Below the pieces are notes generated by a model that was given only the letters and a program-made list of their open reading frames with translations, was not told the DNA's origin and ran no database searches. DNA of 9,600 nucleotides from Hyphomicrobium sp. (GTDB taxonomy: Bacteria; Pseudomonadota; Alphaproteobacteria; Rhizobiales; Hyphomicrobiaceae). Position 1 is the stretch's first letter, and every line of letters begins with the position of its first letter. The DNA is taken from assembly GCA_025927515.1 (NCBI GenBank), contig JAICLG010000109.1:1-9600 (forward strand). Direction: 5' to 3'. Both the position numbers and the translations under genes were made by a program. This document shows positions 1-6,192 of this stretch, piece after piece.

Positions 1-409
1 GATCGTAAGCGATCAATACGGCACTCCGACATATGCGCTTGATCTTGCTGACGTCGTCTTATGCATTGCGCAGAGGCTGTCCGACTCGCCCGATTCCGAT
101 TGCTTCGGCGTCTTTCACGCCGCCAATACGGGCTCTACGACGTGGTTTGAATTTGCGAGCGCCATCAACGCAGCTGCCGCGCGTCACGGGGCAACTCAAA
201 GGACCATCCGGCCTATTTCGACGAAGGAATATCCGACAAGGGCCCGGCGTCCTGCCTATTCGGTACTGGCTACAGACAAACTACAGAGCGTCTACGGCGT
301 CAGGCTTCGCCCATGGCAGGATGCACTTGACGACTGCGTCGATCGCCTGTTCGCCGATCGAACTGTGCTATCGGAAATCAAACGACCTCTGCCGGAACTT
401 GAAAAATGA
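1..409 (+). CDS. rfbD: dTDP-4-dehydrorhamnose reductase, C-terminal part (truncated by window edge)
   Basis: This enzyme makes the last step of dTDP-L-rhamnose synthesis, the NAD(P)H-dependent reduction of dTDP-4-dehydro-L-rhamnose, in the cytoplasm. Only the last 135 codons are present, read in the frame whose first full codon begins at base 2; the start lies left of the window. Visible RmlD features are the stretch SDQYGTPTYALDLAD near the left edge, the GSTTWFEFA segment, and YPTRARRPAYSVL followed by a tryptophan-containing end (RPWQDALDDC). These match the substrate-binding C-terminal half of the short-chain dehydrogenase-like RmlD family. The stop TGA at 407-409 overlaps the ATG of rfbA by 4 bases, which implies one operon and translational coupling. 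Identification rests on motif recognition over half the protein. Confidence 0.93.
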   Translation, partial: IVSDQYGTPTYALDLADVVLCIAQRLSDSPDSDCFGVFHAANTGSTTWFEFASAINAAAARHGATQRTIRPISTKEYPTRARRPAYSVLATDKLQSVYGVRLRPWQDALDDCVDRLFADRTVLSEIKRPLPELEK

Positions 410-1284
410 GCAAACTAAAAGGGATCATTCTCGCGGGGGGCAGCGGAACACGTCTTTATCCATTGACGCTCGCGATCTCAAAGCAGCTTCTGCCTGTCTA
501 CGACAAGCCGATGATCTACTATCCTCTTTCGGTGCTGATGCTTGCCGGTATACGCGACATCCAGATCATCACCACGCCCGGCGACCAACCGTTGTTTCGG
601 CACTTGCTGGGCGATGGGCAGCAGTTTGGCGTCAACTTGAGCTATGCCGTGCAGCCATCGCCCGACGGCTTGGCGCAAGCCTTCCTCATTGCTCGCGATT
701 TCATTGGCGACGACCGGTGTGCGCTGGTGCTTGGCGATAATATTTTCTACGGGCACGGCTTGAGCGACATCCTTCGCAATGCGGCCAACCGCGAAACCGG
801 CGCGACGCTTTTCGCCTATGAAGTTGCCGACCCGGAGCGTTATGGCGTGGTAACATTCGACGGTGCCGGACGCGCTATTTCCATCGAGGAAAAACCGCAA
901 CGGCCCAAGTCGAATTGGGCTGTCACGGGGGTTTACTTCTTTGACAACCGCGTCGTCGAACTTGCTTCTCAGGTCAAACCGTCCGCTCGCGGGGAACTCG
1001 AAATTACGACCCTGAATGAGATGTATCTCGAACGGGGGGAGGTCCAGGTGGAAAAACTGGGACGTGGATTTGTATGGTTGGATACGGGAACGTTCGATAG
1101 CCTGATGGATGCCGGTGACTACATCGCGACGATCGAGCGGCGACAAGGCTTGAAGGTTTCGTGTCCCGAAGAGATCGCCTTGCGTATGGGATTTGTTTCA
1201 CCCAAAGAGATGGAGCCGTGGCTTAGTCGATTAGGCAAGAGCGGCTACGCCTCGTACGTCAGGCGTTTGATCAGCGAATCCTGA
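406..1284 (+). CDS. rfbA: Glucose-1-phosphate thymidylyltransferase
   Basis: RfbA/RmlA joins dTTP and glucose-1-phosphate to give dTDP-glucose and pyrophosphate, the first step of dTDP-L-rhamnose synthesis for O-antigen or other surface glycans. The 292-residue length is typical of the family. The nucleotide-binding signature GGSGTRLYPLT lies at residues 11-21 and KQLLPVYDKPMIYYPL at 26-41. The metal and sugar-phosphate site includes LVLGDNIFYG (107-116), SIEEKP (159-164) and WLDTGTF (224-230). The ATG at 406 is fixed by the 4-base overlap (ATGA) with the end of rfbD, with a weak GGAA about 8 bases upstream. No rfbB or rfbC is seen downstream; if they belong to this cluster they are to the left. 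The next gene begins 39 bases after the stop on the same strand, so a shared transcript is likely. Confidence 0.97.
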   Translation: MSKLKGIILAGGSGTRLYPLTLAISKQLLPVYDKPMIYYPLSVLMLAGIRDIQIITTPGDQPLFRHLLGDGQQFGVNLSYAVQPSPDGLAQAFLIARDFIGDDRCALVLGDNIFYGHGLSDILRNAANRETGATLFAYEVADPERYGVVTFDGAGRAISIEEKPQRPKSNWAVTGVYFFDNRVVELASQVKPSARGELEITTLNEMYLERGEVQVEKLGRGFVWLDTGTFDSLMDAGDYIATIERRQGLKVSCPEEIALRMGFVSPKEMEPWLSRLGKSGYASYVRRLISES

Positions 1285-1323
1285 ATGCAATCCGATCAGC
1301 AAAAACAATAAGCGTGTGCGCCC

Positions 1324-2055
1324 ATGCCGCTTGATTCAGACGTCGAGAAGCGTTCAGAGCCCGACATCGATATTCGGAACATCTTTAGCCCCGGCCTGAT
1401 CGTGACCGGATTTTTCACGCCCGACTATCGGCCGCTTGCCCAGTCGTTCTCCAAAAACCTTTCAGACCATCGCGTGTCTCACCATCTTTACGCGCTGGCC
1501 AAGATTCCAGGTGACTGGACAATTCAAACGCGACAAAAGCCGAGCGCGTTAGCCGCCGCTATGCGCGATTATCCGACGCAAACTCTCGTCTTGATGGACG
1601 TCGATTGCCAAGTACGCGGCGACATCTCAGATCTTCTTGTAATGGAACCAGACGTTACTCTGATGTTGAAGCGCAAGGCGACAAAGCTTGGTGTAGCGCT
1701 TCTTCCTGGTTCGCGCGTTATTGCGGTCAAGCCGACGAAGGGCGGAGCGGCCTTTGCTCGATCCTGGAAAGAGGCATGCGAGAGCGGATTGAAAGGAAGC
1801 GATGAAACGGCGCTTCTCAGCATAATAGAGCAGAGCGGCGGATCCTTTTCCATCGGCGCACTCCCGCAACGCTTTACCGGAACCGAATTGCGGGATGCAA
1901 AATCCAACGCAATTATCGTCCATAAAAGTGTGCACGATAACACGCGTCCTGCGTGGTCGCTGCGAAAGGGAATCCAGCGGGTATTCCGCAAAGTTCGCGA
2001 TGCCGTTTTCCTGGTCCTCACCGGTGCGGACTACAATGCCTACCGGTCGCGGTAA
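1324..2055 (+). CDS. Putative GT-A-like sugar transferase / nucleotide-diphospho-sugar transferase-like protein
   Basis: This 243-residue soluble protein has no family I can name with certainty. Residues 24-30 (GLIVTGF) and 86-97 (TLVLMDVDCQVR) look like beta-strand ends of a GT-A fold. The DVD at 92-94 sits where a metal-binding DxD is expected, followed by GDISDLL. Further on are SDETALLSIIEQ (159-170), reminiscent of the acceptor-side D-x-x-A-L helix of GT-A enzymes, and IIVHKSVHD (197-205), where a late histidine often helps bind the metal. No signal peptide or strong transmembrane helix is evident. The ATG at 1324 is the first possible start because an in-frame TAA lies at 1309-1311; no good ribosome binding site precedes it. 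Placement behind rfbD-rfbA suggests a role in glycan assembly. This is inference; it could be a non-catalytic relative. Confidence 0.75.
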   Translation: MPLDSDVEKRSEPDIDIRNIFSPGLIVTGFFTPDYRPLAQSFSKNLSDHRVSHHLYALAKIPGDWTIQTRQKPSALAAAMRDYPTQTLVLMDVDCQVRGDISDLLVMEPDVTLMLKRKATKLGVALLPGSRVIAVKPTKGGAAFARSWKEACESGLKGSDETALLSIIEQSGGSFSIGALPQRFTGTELRDAKSNAIIVHKSVHDNTRPAWSLRKGIQRVFRKVRDAVFLVLTGADYNAYRSR

Positions 2056-2106
2056 ATGGATTAGACGTCGTTCTTCCTCGTCAGATGGACGATGTGCGCC
2101 GGGCCT

Positions 2107-2526
2107 TTAATCAAAGTCTACCTTGCCGCCTCGCATCTTTTTGACTTTGCCGCGGGCCGTCTTGGCTTTGATGCGTTGCTCGCGGGCGCCGCGGGAAGGC
2201 TTCGTCTTGATGCGCGGCTTCGGCCGTTCGAGCGCCTCGACGATAAGTTCCTGCAGGCGTTCGCGCGCGTCCGATCTGTTCTGTTCCTGGCTGCGGAAGC
2301 GATCCGCCTGGATGACGATGACGCCATCGGTAGTCAGTCGCCGTCCGGCCAGTCGCTTCAGCTTACTGCGCGCATAATCCGGGATCGACGTGTTCGCAGC
2401 CAGGTCGAAGCGCAGTTCGACCGCCGTCGAAACCTTGTTGACGTTCTGACCTCCCGGCCCGGATGCGCGGACAAACCGTTCCTCAAGCTGGGCTTCGTCG
2501 ATGTCGAGGGTCGGCGTTACACGCAT
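2107..2526 (-). CDS. arfB: Peptidyl-tRNA hydrolase ArfB (YaeJ/ICT1 type ribosome rescue factor)
   Basis: ArfB hydrolyses peptidyl-tRNA on ribosomes stalled at the 3' end of an mRNA, as a backup to trans-translation. The 139-residue length is normal for the family. The release-factor catalytic loop is clear: RASGPGGQNVNKVSTAVELRF at residues 20-40 contains the GGQ at 25-27. The C-terminal tail from about residue 100 is rich in Lys and Arg (KPRIKTKPSRGAREQRIKAK, then KKMRGGK), as expected for the extension that enters the empty mRNA channel. The central Q-D-R-F-R-S-Q-E-Q-N-R segment is also typical of the family. The ATG at 2526 places the GGQ at the usual distance from the N-terminus. The gene lies downstream of the FAD-dependent oxidoreductase on the same strand, separated by 93 bases holding two tiny frames. 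It converges on the transferase-like gene, whose end is 51 bases away. Confidence 0.95.
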   Translation of the reverse strand: MRVTPTLDIDEAQLEERFVRASGPGGQNVNKVSTAVELRFDLAANTSIPDYARSKLKRLAGRRLTTDGVIVIQADRFRSQEQNRSDARERLQELIVEALERPKPRIKTKPSRGAREQRIKAKTARGKVKKMRGGKVDFD

Positions 2527-2527
2527 G

Positions 2528-2590
2528 TCATACCCGCTTGCCGGCCGCGACGTACATCGTGCGATAGATTGCGGGATCGATGATTTTCAT
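2528..2590 (-). CDS. Possible 20-residue upstream mini-ORF before arfB
   Basis: On the minus strand an ATG at 2590 opens a 20-codon frame (MKIIDPAIYRTMYVAAGKRV) that ends with TGA at 2530-2528. That stop is one base before the arfB ATG. Its own ATG overlaps by 4 bases with the stop of a still smaller 9-codon frame (2616-2587), which starts 3 bases after the oxidoreductase stop. The tight spacing would let ribosomes re-initiate from the oxidoreductase down to arfB. No strong Shine-Dalgarno sequence is seen for it, and I recognise no family. It may be a coupling peptide, a decayed remnant, or chance. Confidence 0.22.
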   Translation of the reverse strand: MKIIDPAIYRTMYVAAGKRV

Positions 2591-2619
2591 TCCGCGGGTA
2601 CCATATCGAATTGCATTGC

Positions 2620-4227
2620 TCAGGTCCTGACCCGCCGCCGCTTCATGTCCTTGGCGATCTCACGCGCTGCATTCATTCCCGGAACTCCGGTGACACCGCC
2701 GCCCGGATGGGCGCCCGAGCCGCAGAGATAAAGACCTTTTATCGGCATCCGGTAGTTGCCATAGCCCAAGACGGGGCGCGCCGAAAAGAGCTGACCGAGC
2801 CCGAGCTGACCGTGGAAGATATCGCCGTCGATAAGGCCGAAGCGTTCTTCGAGGTCGAGCGGCGACAGCACCTGACGCGCCAGCACCGCGGATTTGAAAT
2901 TCGGCGCATGTCGCGACACGGTATCGATAACGATATCGGCAAAGGCTTCCTTCTCGCGCGCATCCGACCAGCTTCGCGCGCCTGGAAGATGTGGCGCGAC
3001 GTGTTGCACGAACAGGCTCGCGACGTGCTGGCCGGGCGGCGCCAACTGTGGATCTAGCGTCGTGGAAATCATCATTTCGACGACAGGCTCGCGCGACCAG
3101 CCGAAGGCGCGTGCATCGAGATAGGCGCGTTCGAGGTAGTCCATCGTCGGGCCGATGACAATGCCTGCCCGATGGTGCAGCGCAAGCTCTTTGCCGGGCC
3201 TTGAGGTAAAATCGGGAAGCTCGGCAAGCGCCACGTTCATGCGGAACGAGCCCGAACCTGTCTTGATCGCGAGAAACGCATCGCGAATTTCCGGAGCGAC
3301 GTCGGTCTTTGCAATGAGGTCGCGGAACAGAAGCTTCGGGCCGACATTTGCGGCGACGGCACGCGCCCTGATCGTTTCGCCTGTCTGCAGAACGACGCCT
3401 GTGGCGCGCTCGCCTTCGACGAGGACGCGATGGACCGGCGCGTTCGTGCGAATAACCGCGCCGCGCGACTGAGCCGCGCGCGCCATTGCCTGTGTGATGG
3501 CCCCCATGCCGCCCTTGGCATGACCCCAGTGCCCCGGCTTGCCGTTCACCTCGCCGAAGCAATGATGCAGAAGCACGTAGGCGGTACCGGGCGTGGACGG
3601 CGCGGCGTAGGAGCCGACGATGCCGTCGAAAGCGAAGGCGGCCTTGACGGTCTCGTTTTCGAAGTGGCGATCGAGGAAATCGGCGGCGCTCGCAGTGAAA
3701 AGCTCGAGCAACAGACGCTGGTCGGCGAGCGAGAGTTTGAGAACGCGCCGGCCTACCGCACCCGCCTTGACCAATTCGAGAATGCCACCGCCCGCATTCG
3801 GGGGCGTTCGTGTGATGAGATCACGGAGCACCGCGACGGCGCGATTGAGTTCGTCGTCGTAAACCGCGAGCCGGTCCGCGTCGCGCGCGGAAAACGCCGC
3901 GAAGGCTTGACGACGTCCTGCCTGATCATAGGGAACAAGCAAGCTGCGGGCGTTATCCACAGGCCAGAAATTGGCCGCTGGCCGTTCAATTATTTCCAGG
4001 CCGTGGCGATGGAGTTCGAGGTCAGCGATGACTTTCGGATTGAGCAGGCTGACGGTGTAGGAGGCAACCGAGTTCGAGAATCCCGGTGCAAACTCCTCGG
4101 TGACAGCCGCGCCGCCGACCACGGAATTCTTTTCCAAAACAATGACAGATAGACCTGCGCGGGCGAGATAGGCGGCTGCCGTCAAGCCATTATGGCCCGC
4201 GCCGATGATTACGATATCGAAGGTCAT
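2620..4227 (-). CDS. FAD-dependent oxidoreductase, PYROXD2 / phytoene-desaturase-like (CrtI superfamily)
   Basis: This is a 535-residue flavoprotein of the amine oxidase/phytoene desaturase superfamily, probably cytoplasmic or peripheral. The N-terminal dinucleotide-binding fold is explicit: DIVIIGAGHNGLTAAAYLARAG with G9, G11 and G14 as the GxGxxG glycines, then E32 and K33 closing the second strand (VIVLEK), and VGGAA nearby. The second FAD-contacting motif is at the C-terminus, YLCGSGAHPGGGVTGVPGMN (about 500-519), where HPGGGVTG is characteristic of the PYROXD2-like branch. The ASYTVSLL segment after the first motif also fits that branch rather than true carotenoid desaturases. No carotenoid genes (crtB, crtE) are nearby, so a carotenoid role is not supported; the substrate is unknown. 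The ATG at 4227 directly begins the Rossmann strand. The gene is divergent from the small membrane protein and precedes arfB. Confidence 0.92.
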   Translation of the reverse strand: MTFDIVIIGAGHNGLTAAAYLARAGLSVIVLEKNSVVGGAAVTEEFAPGFSNSVASYTVSLLNPKVIADLELHRHGLEIIERPAANFWPVDNARSLLVPYDQAGRRQAFAAFSARDADRLAVYDDELNRAVAVLRDLITRTPPNAGGGILELVKAGAVGRRVLKLSLADQRLLLELFTASAADFLDRHFENETVKAAFAFDGIVGSYAAPSTPGTAYVLLHHCFGEVNGKPGHWGHAKGGMGAITQAMARAAQSRGAVIRTNAPVHRVLVEGERATGVVLQTGETIRARAVAANVGPKLLFRDLIAKTDVAPEIRDAFLAIKTGSGSFRMNVALAELPDFTSRPGKELALHHRAGIVIGPTMDYLERAYLDARAFGWSREPVVEMMISTTLDPQLAPPGQHVASLFVQHVAPHLPGARSWSDAREKEAFADIVIDTVSRHAPNFKSAVLARQVLSPLDLEERFGLIDGDIFHGQLGLGQLFSARPVLGYGNYRMPIKGLYLCGSGAHPGGGVTGVPGMNAAREIAKDMKRRRVRT

Positions 4228-4330
4228 TTCGATGCTTTTCTATGCGCACTGCCTTGGGAATCGCGATAGGTTAACGGGCCTGAGGACGATCGATTCAGGG
4301 AACAAGGGTGGGATGGCGTTGTTTTATCGG

Positions 4331-4387
4331 GACTAAAGCGCGTGAGCCGTTGAAATGAACAGTTTTAGTCTGATAAAAATTGTTCAT
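4331..4387. repeat. Overlapping inverted repeats in the divergent spacer (possible alternative hairpins)
   Basis: The spacer 4228-4489 carries two inverted repeats that share bases. GACTAAA at 4331-4337 is the exact reverse complement of TTTAGTC at 4364-4370. ATGAACA at 4355-4361 is the reverse complement of TGTTCAT at 4381-4387, and the stem extends by a G-T pair and four T-A pairs (4363-4366 with 4376-4379), giving about 12 pairs around a 9-base loop. The two stems cannot form fully together because 4364-4366 belong to both. The second stem could be an operator palindrome, a weak terminator or part of an attenuator-like leader. It is about 100 bases before the membrane-protein start and about 130 bases before the oxidoreductase start. 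The function is unknown. Confidence 0.5.
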
Positions 4388-4489
4388 GGACATTAACCAG
4401 TCGTTTATCGCAGGCTCCTAGCTTAAATTGTTGCGAATGCCATAACCGGCGTTCGGCGCCCGATCGAACAACGACGGACCGGGAACGAG

Positions 4490-4741
4490 ATGCGCGCAGC
4501 AATGTCCAGTGCCGTTGCAAGATTTGCTCCCGTCAAGAGACAGCGCGTTCGCGTCGCTCAATTCGCAGGATTGCTGATTGCCTCGGTCGTACCCGGCGCA
4601 CTCTGGGCAGCGATCATTGCCGTCATCGCGTCTTGGCTTGGCACTCCCCTCGCGCTCCGCACGATTGCTATTACAGGCGCGGTCATCGCCCTCTTTCTGG
4701 CCTTCGTCTGCGCGCCGGTCGTTCTGCGCGACCCGAGCTAG
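4490..4741 (+). CDS. Small two-helix membrane protein of unknown function
   Basis: This 83-residue protein has a basic N-terminus (ARFAPVKRQRVRVAQ) followed by two hydrophobic stretches, about residues 24-49 and 55-78, joined by a short turn (WLGTPLAL). It ends with DPS. The pattern fits a hairpin inner-membrane protein with both ends in the cytoplasm by the positive-inside rule. I recognise no family. The ATG at 4490 is preceded by GGGAACGAG, an acceptable ribosome binding site; an in-frame ATG at 4502 is an alternative. The codons keep the G/C-rich third positions of neighbouring genes, which supports real coding. It stands alone on the plus strand, divergent from the oxidoreductase and convergent with the cysteine-rich protein, so its context gives no clue to function. 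Confidence 0.65.
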   Translation: MRAAMSSAVARFAPVKRQRVRVAQFAGLLIASVVPGALWAAIIAVIASWLGTPLALRTIAITGAVIALFLAFVCAPVVLRDPS

Positions 4742-4748
4742 CTAGCTC
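4735..4748. repeat. 14-bp perfect palindrome spanning a stop codon
   Basis: GAGCTAGCTAGCTC is a perfect palindrome that contains the TAG stop (4739-4741) of the small membrane protein. With the adjoining CCTAG, the tetranucleotide CTAG occurs three times within 15 bases (4738, 4742, 4749). CTAG is generally under-represented in proteobacterial genomes, so the cluster is noticeable. No poly-T tract follows, so it is not an ordinary intrinsic terminator. Confidence 0.4.
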
Positions 4749-4779
4749 CTAGCTTTCCGTCGATTTCCGATTTCGCGTT

Positions 4780-5058
4780 TTAGGTGCCGCTCCAATCGCA
4801 TTGGAGCTGCTGACAGATGCGTCGCTTTTTGCCACCGACGATGGAGCATGGGGCCGGAACGAACCGGCACCTGCGGCACGAATAGGATGAGACACATCCA
4901 CGCCAGCTGCCGCCCTTACGGAAGTTGCATGTCAACAGCGTCTGGCAATCGCGATTGGGATTGATGGCCCCGCCTGGGCCTTCCTGCGCGCTGACCATGT
5001 CGGTGCCGCAAAGGCCAACTCCGACTGCAAGCATCGCGATCAATAGAAACTTGGACAT
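4780..5058 (-). CDS. Small secreted cysteine-rich protein, function unknown
   Basis: From the ATG at 5058 this is a 92-residue preprotein. The start MSKFLLIAMLAVGVGL is a textbook signal-peptide n- and h-region, with a likely signal peptidase I site after VSA (residue 24). The mature part of about 68 residues carries eight cysteines (38, 44, 55, 61, 64, 71, 82, 87), enough for four disulfides, with a basic character (CRRCRF, GKKRR) and a glycine/tryptophan turn (GGSWRGC). One more cysteine (17) is in the signal peptide, but the context VGLCG is not a lipobox. A longer reading from a TTG at 5088 would add ten residues before the signal peptide and is less likely. The gene is 88 bases downstream of ilvE on the same strand. 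The protein probably folds in the periplasm or outside; binding or inhibitory roles are guesses. Confidence 0.72.
   Translation of the reverse strand: MSKFLLIAMLAVGVGLCGTDMVSAQEGPGGAINPNRDCQTLLTCNFRKGGSWRGCVSSYSCRRCRFVPAPCSIVGGKKRRICQQLQCDWSGT
4789..4807. other. Perfect 8-bp hairpin within the 3' end of the cysteine-rich gene
   Basis: GCTCCAAT at 4789-4796 pairs perfectly with ATTGGAGC at 4800-4807 around a 3-base loop. On the minus strand it overlaps the last codons of the cysteine-rich protein, just before its TAA. On the plus strand it lies 48 bases after the end of the membrane-protein gene. Neither strand shows a following T-run, so a role in 3'-end stabilisation of either mRNA is possible but unproven. 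Confidence 0.35.
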
Positions 5059-5146
5059 CTGAGCACGCGGGGTGACTAGCGTGTTCAAAACATCGGCCCA
5101 TTAAGGCTCAGAGGCAAGAGCGGCTAAAGCGAAAAAATCAGCGTGG

Positions 5147-6043
5147 TTACTCCGCGGCAACGCGCTTCTTCGGTTTGACCAGTTCCATGTAATCTTTGAG
5201 CAAGGTTTCGGTGATCTTGCCGGGCTTGTAGTGATGCTCGCCGATTTCGGAAACCGGCGTCACTTCGGCTGCGCTGCCCGTAATGAAGCACTCGCTGAAG
5301 CTCCCAAGCTCCTCGGGCATGATTGCGCGAACGACCACCTCCATGCCTCGCGCTTTCGCAAGGCCGATGACCGTACGCCGCGTAATTCCATCAAGGAAGC
5401 AGTCGGGTTCGGGCGTATGGATCACGCCATCCTTGATCAGAAAGATGTTGGCGCCCGTGCACTCGGCCACGCGACCGCGATAGTCCAGCATCAGCGCGTC
5501 GGAATAGCCGGCGCGCTCGGCGCGATGTTTTTCAATCGTGCAGATCATGTAGAGACCCGCGGCCTTGGCTTTTGTCGGCGCGCATGCAGGATCGGGCCGG
5601 CGGTACTGCGCGCGGGCAATGCGAATGCCTTTGAGGCGCTGCTCCATCGGGAAGTACGAACCCCAGTTCCATGCCGCAATCGCGAGATGGATCTTCGTCT
5701 GCTGAGCCGACACGCCCATCTGTTCGCTGCCGCGCCAGGCGAGAGGCCGCACGTAGCAGTCGGAAAGTTTGTTGGCGACGACCGTTTCCCGGCAGGCCTG
5801 ATCGATCTCGGCAACGCTATAAGGGATTTCGAAGTCGAGAATTTTCGCGCTCTCGACGAGACGCTGCGAGTGTTCGGTGAGCTTGAAAATCTCGCCCTCG
5901 TAGCACCGCTCCCCCTCGAAGACGGCGCTCGCGTAATGCAGCGCATGCGTCAAGACATGTACTTTGGCGTCGCGCCACGGCACCAAAACCCCATCCATCC
6001 AGATCAGCCCATCGCGGTCGTGATAAGGAACGAGGTCGGCCAT
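5147..6043 (-). CDS. ilvE: Branched-chain amino acid aminotransferase
   Basis: IlvE is a PLP enzyme that transfers amino groups between glutamate and the keto acids of leucine, isoleucine and valine, in the cytoplasm. The 298 residues match the class IV aminotransferase family. Early motifs are GLIWMDGVLVPW (12-23) and HYASAVFEGERCY (36-48), where the arginine helps shape the active site. The lysine expected to hold PLP is K160 in PTKAKAAGLYM, aligned with PTAAKAGGNYL of the E. coli enzyme. The class IV signature follows at about 194-232: ECTGANIFLIKDG, then GITRRTVIGLAKARGMEV. The C-terminal GSAAEVTPV (256-264) binds the phosphate. A purine-rich GAAGGA lies about 12 bases before the ATG at 6043. 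It is transcribed away from the MarR-type gene across a 149-base spacer. A D-amino-acid or aminodeoxychorismate activity is less likely given length and motifs. Confidence 0.95.
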   Translation of the reverse strand: MADLVPYHDRDGLIWMDGVLVPWRDAKVHVLTHALHYASAVFEGERCYEGEIFKLTEHSQRLVESAKILDFEIPYSVAEIDQACRETVVANKLSDCYVRPLAWRGSEQMGVSAQQTKIHLAIAAWNWGSYFPMEQRLKGIRIARAQYRRPDPACAPTKAKAAGLYMICTIEKHRAERAGYSDALMLDYRGRVAECTGANIFLIKDGVIHTPEPDCFLDGITRRTVIGLAKARGMEVVVRAIMPEELGSFSECFITGSAAEVTPVSEIGEHHYKPGKITETLLKDYMELVKPKKRVAAE

Positions 6044-6192
6044 GCCCGTCTAAGTCCTTCGCTGTCTTTGATCGTTGGCGAAATCGAAGTGCCAGGGTAT
6101 GTCGCGCGCGACCTGCTATCGACGTGCGGCGCAGCCCGACCTATCCGGCGATTTATCTTGAAACAGAATACGATCGGGGCCAATAAGTCAAC

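Noticed and set aside
33..740. 235-codon open frame on the plus strand across the rfbD-rfbA junction
   Set aside because: It runs in another frame through rfbD and rfbA, both of which have clear family motifs; its residues show no family pattern.
2056..2106. Bidirectional terminator between the transferase-like gene and arfB
   Set aside because: Only a 5-bp stem (TCGTC/GACGA, 2078-2092) is present, with no T-run on either strand.
2660..3562. 300-codon minus-strand frame inside the oxidoreductase
   Set aside because: It is an Arg/Ala/Ser-rich shadow of the FAD oxidoreductase frame, typical of GC-rich DNA.
3430..4152. 240-codon plus-strand frame opposite the oxidoreductase
   Set aside because: It is antisense to the FAD oxidoreductase, whose Rossmann motif and C-terminal motif are clear.
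4393..4409. TTAACCAG followed by TTTATC as a CtrA binding site
   Set aside because: The first half resembles a CtrA half-site, but the second half matches TTAAC poorly after the 7-base spacer.
6158..6186. TTGAAA with CAATAA as a sigma-70 promoter for the MarR operon
   Set aside because: The -10 element matches the consensus poorly (2 of 6), and it would place the transcript start at the ATG itself.
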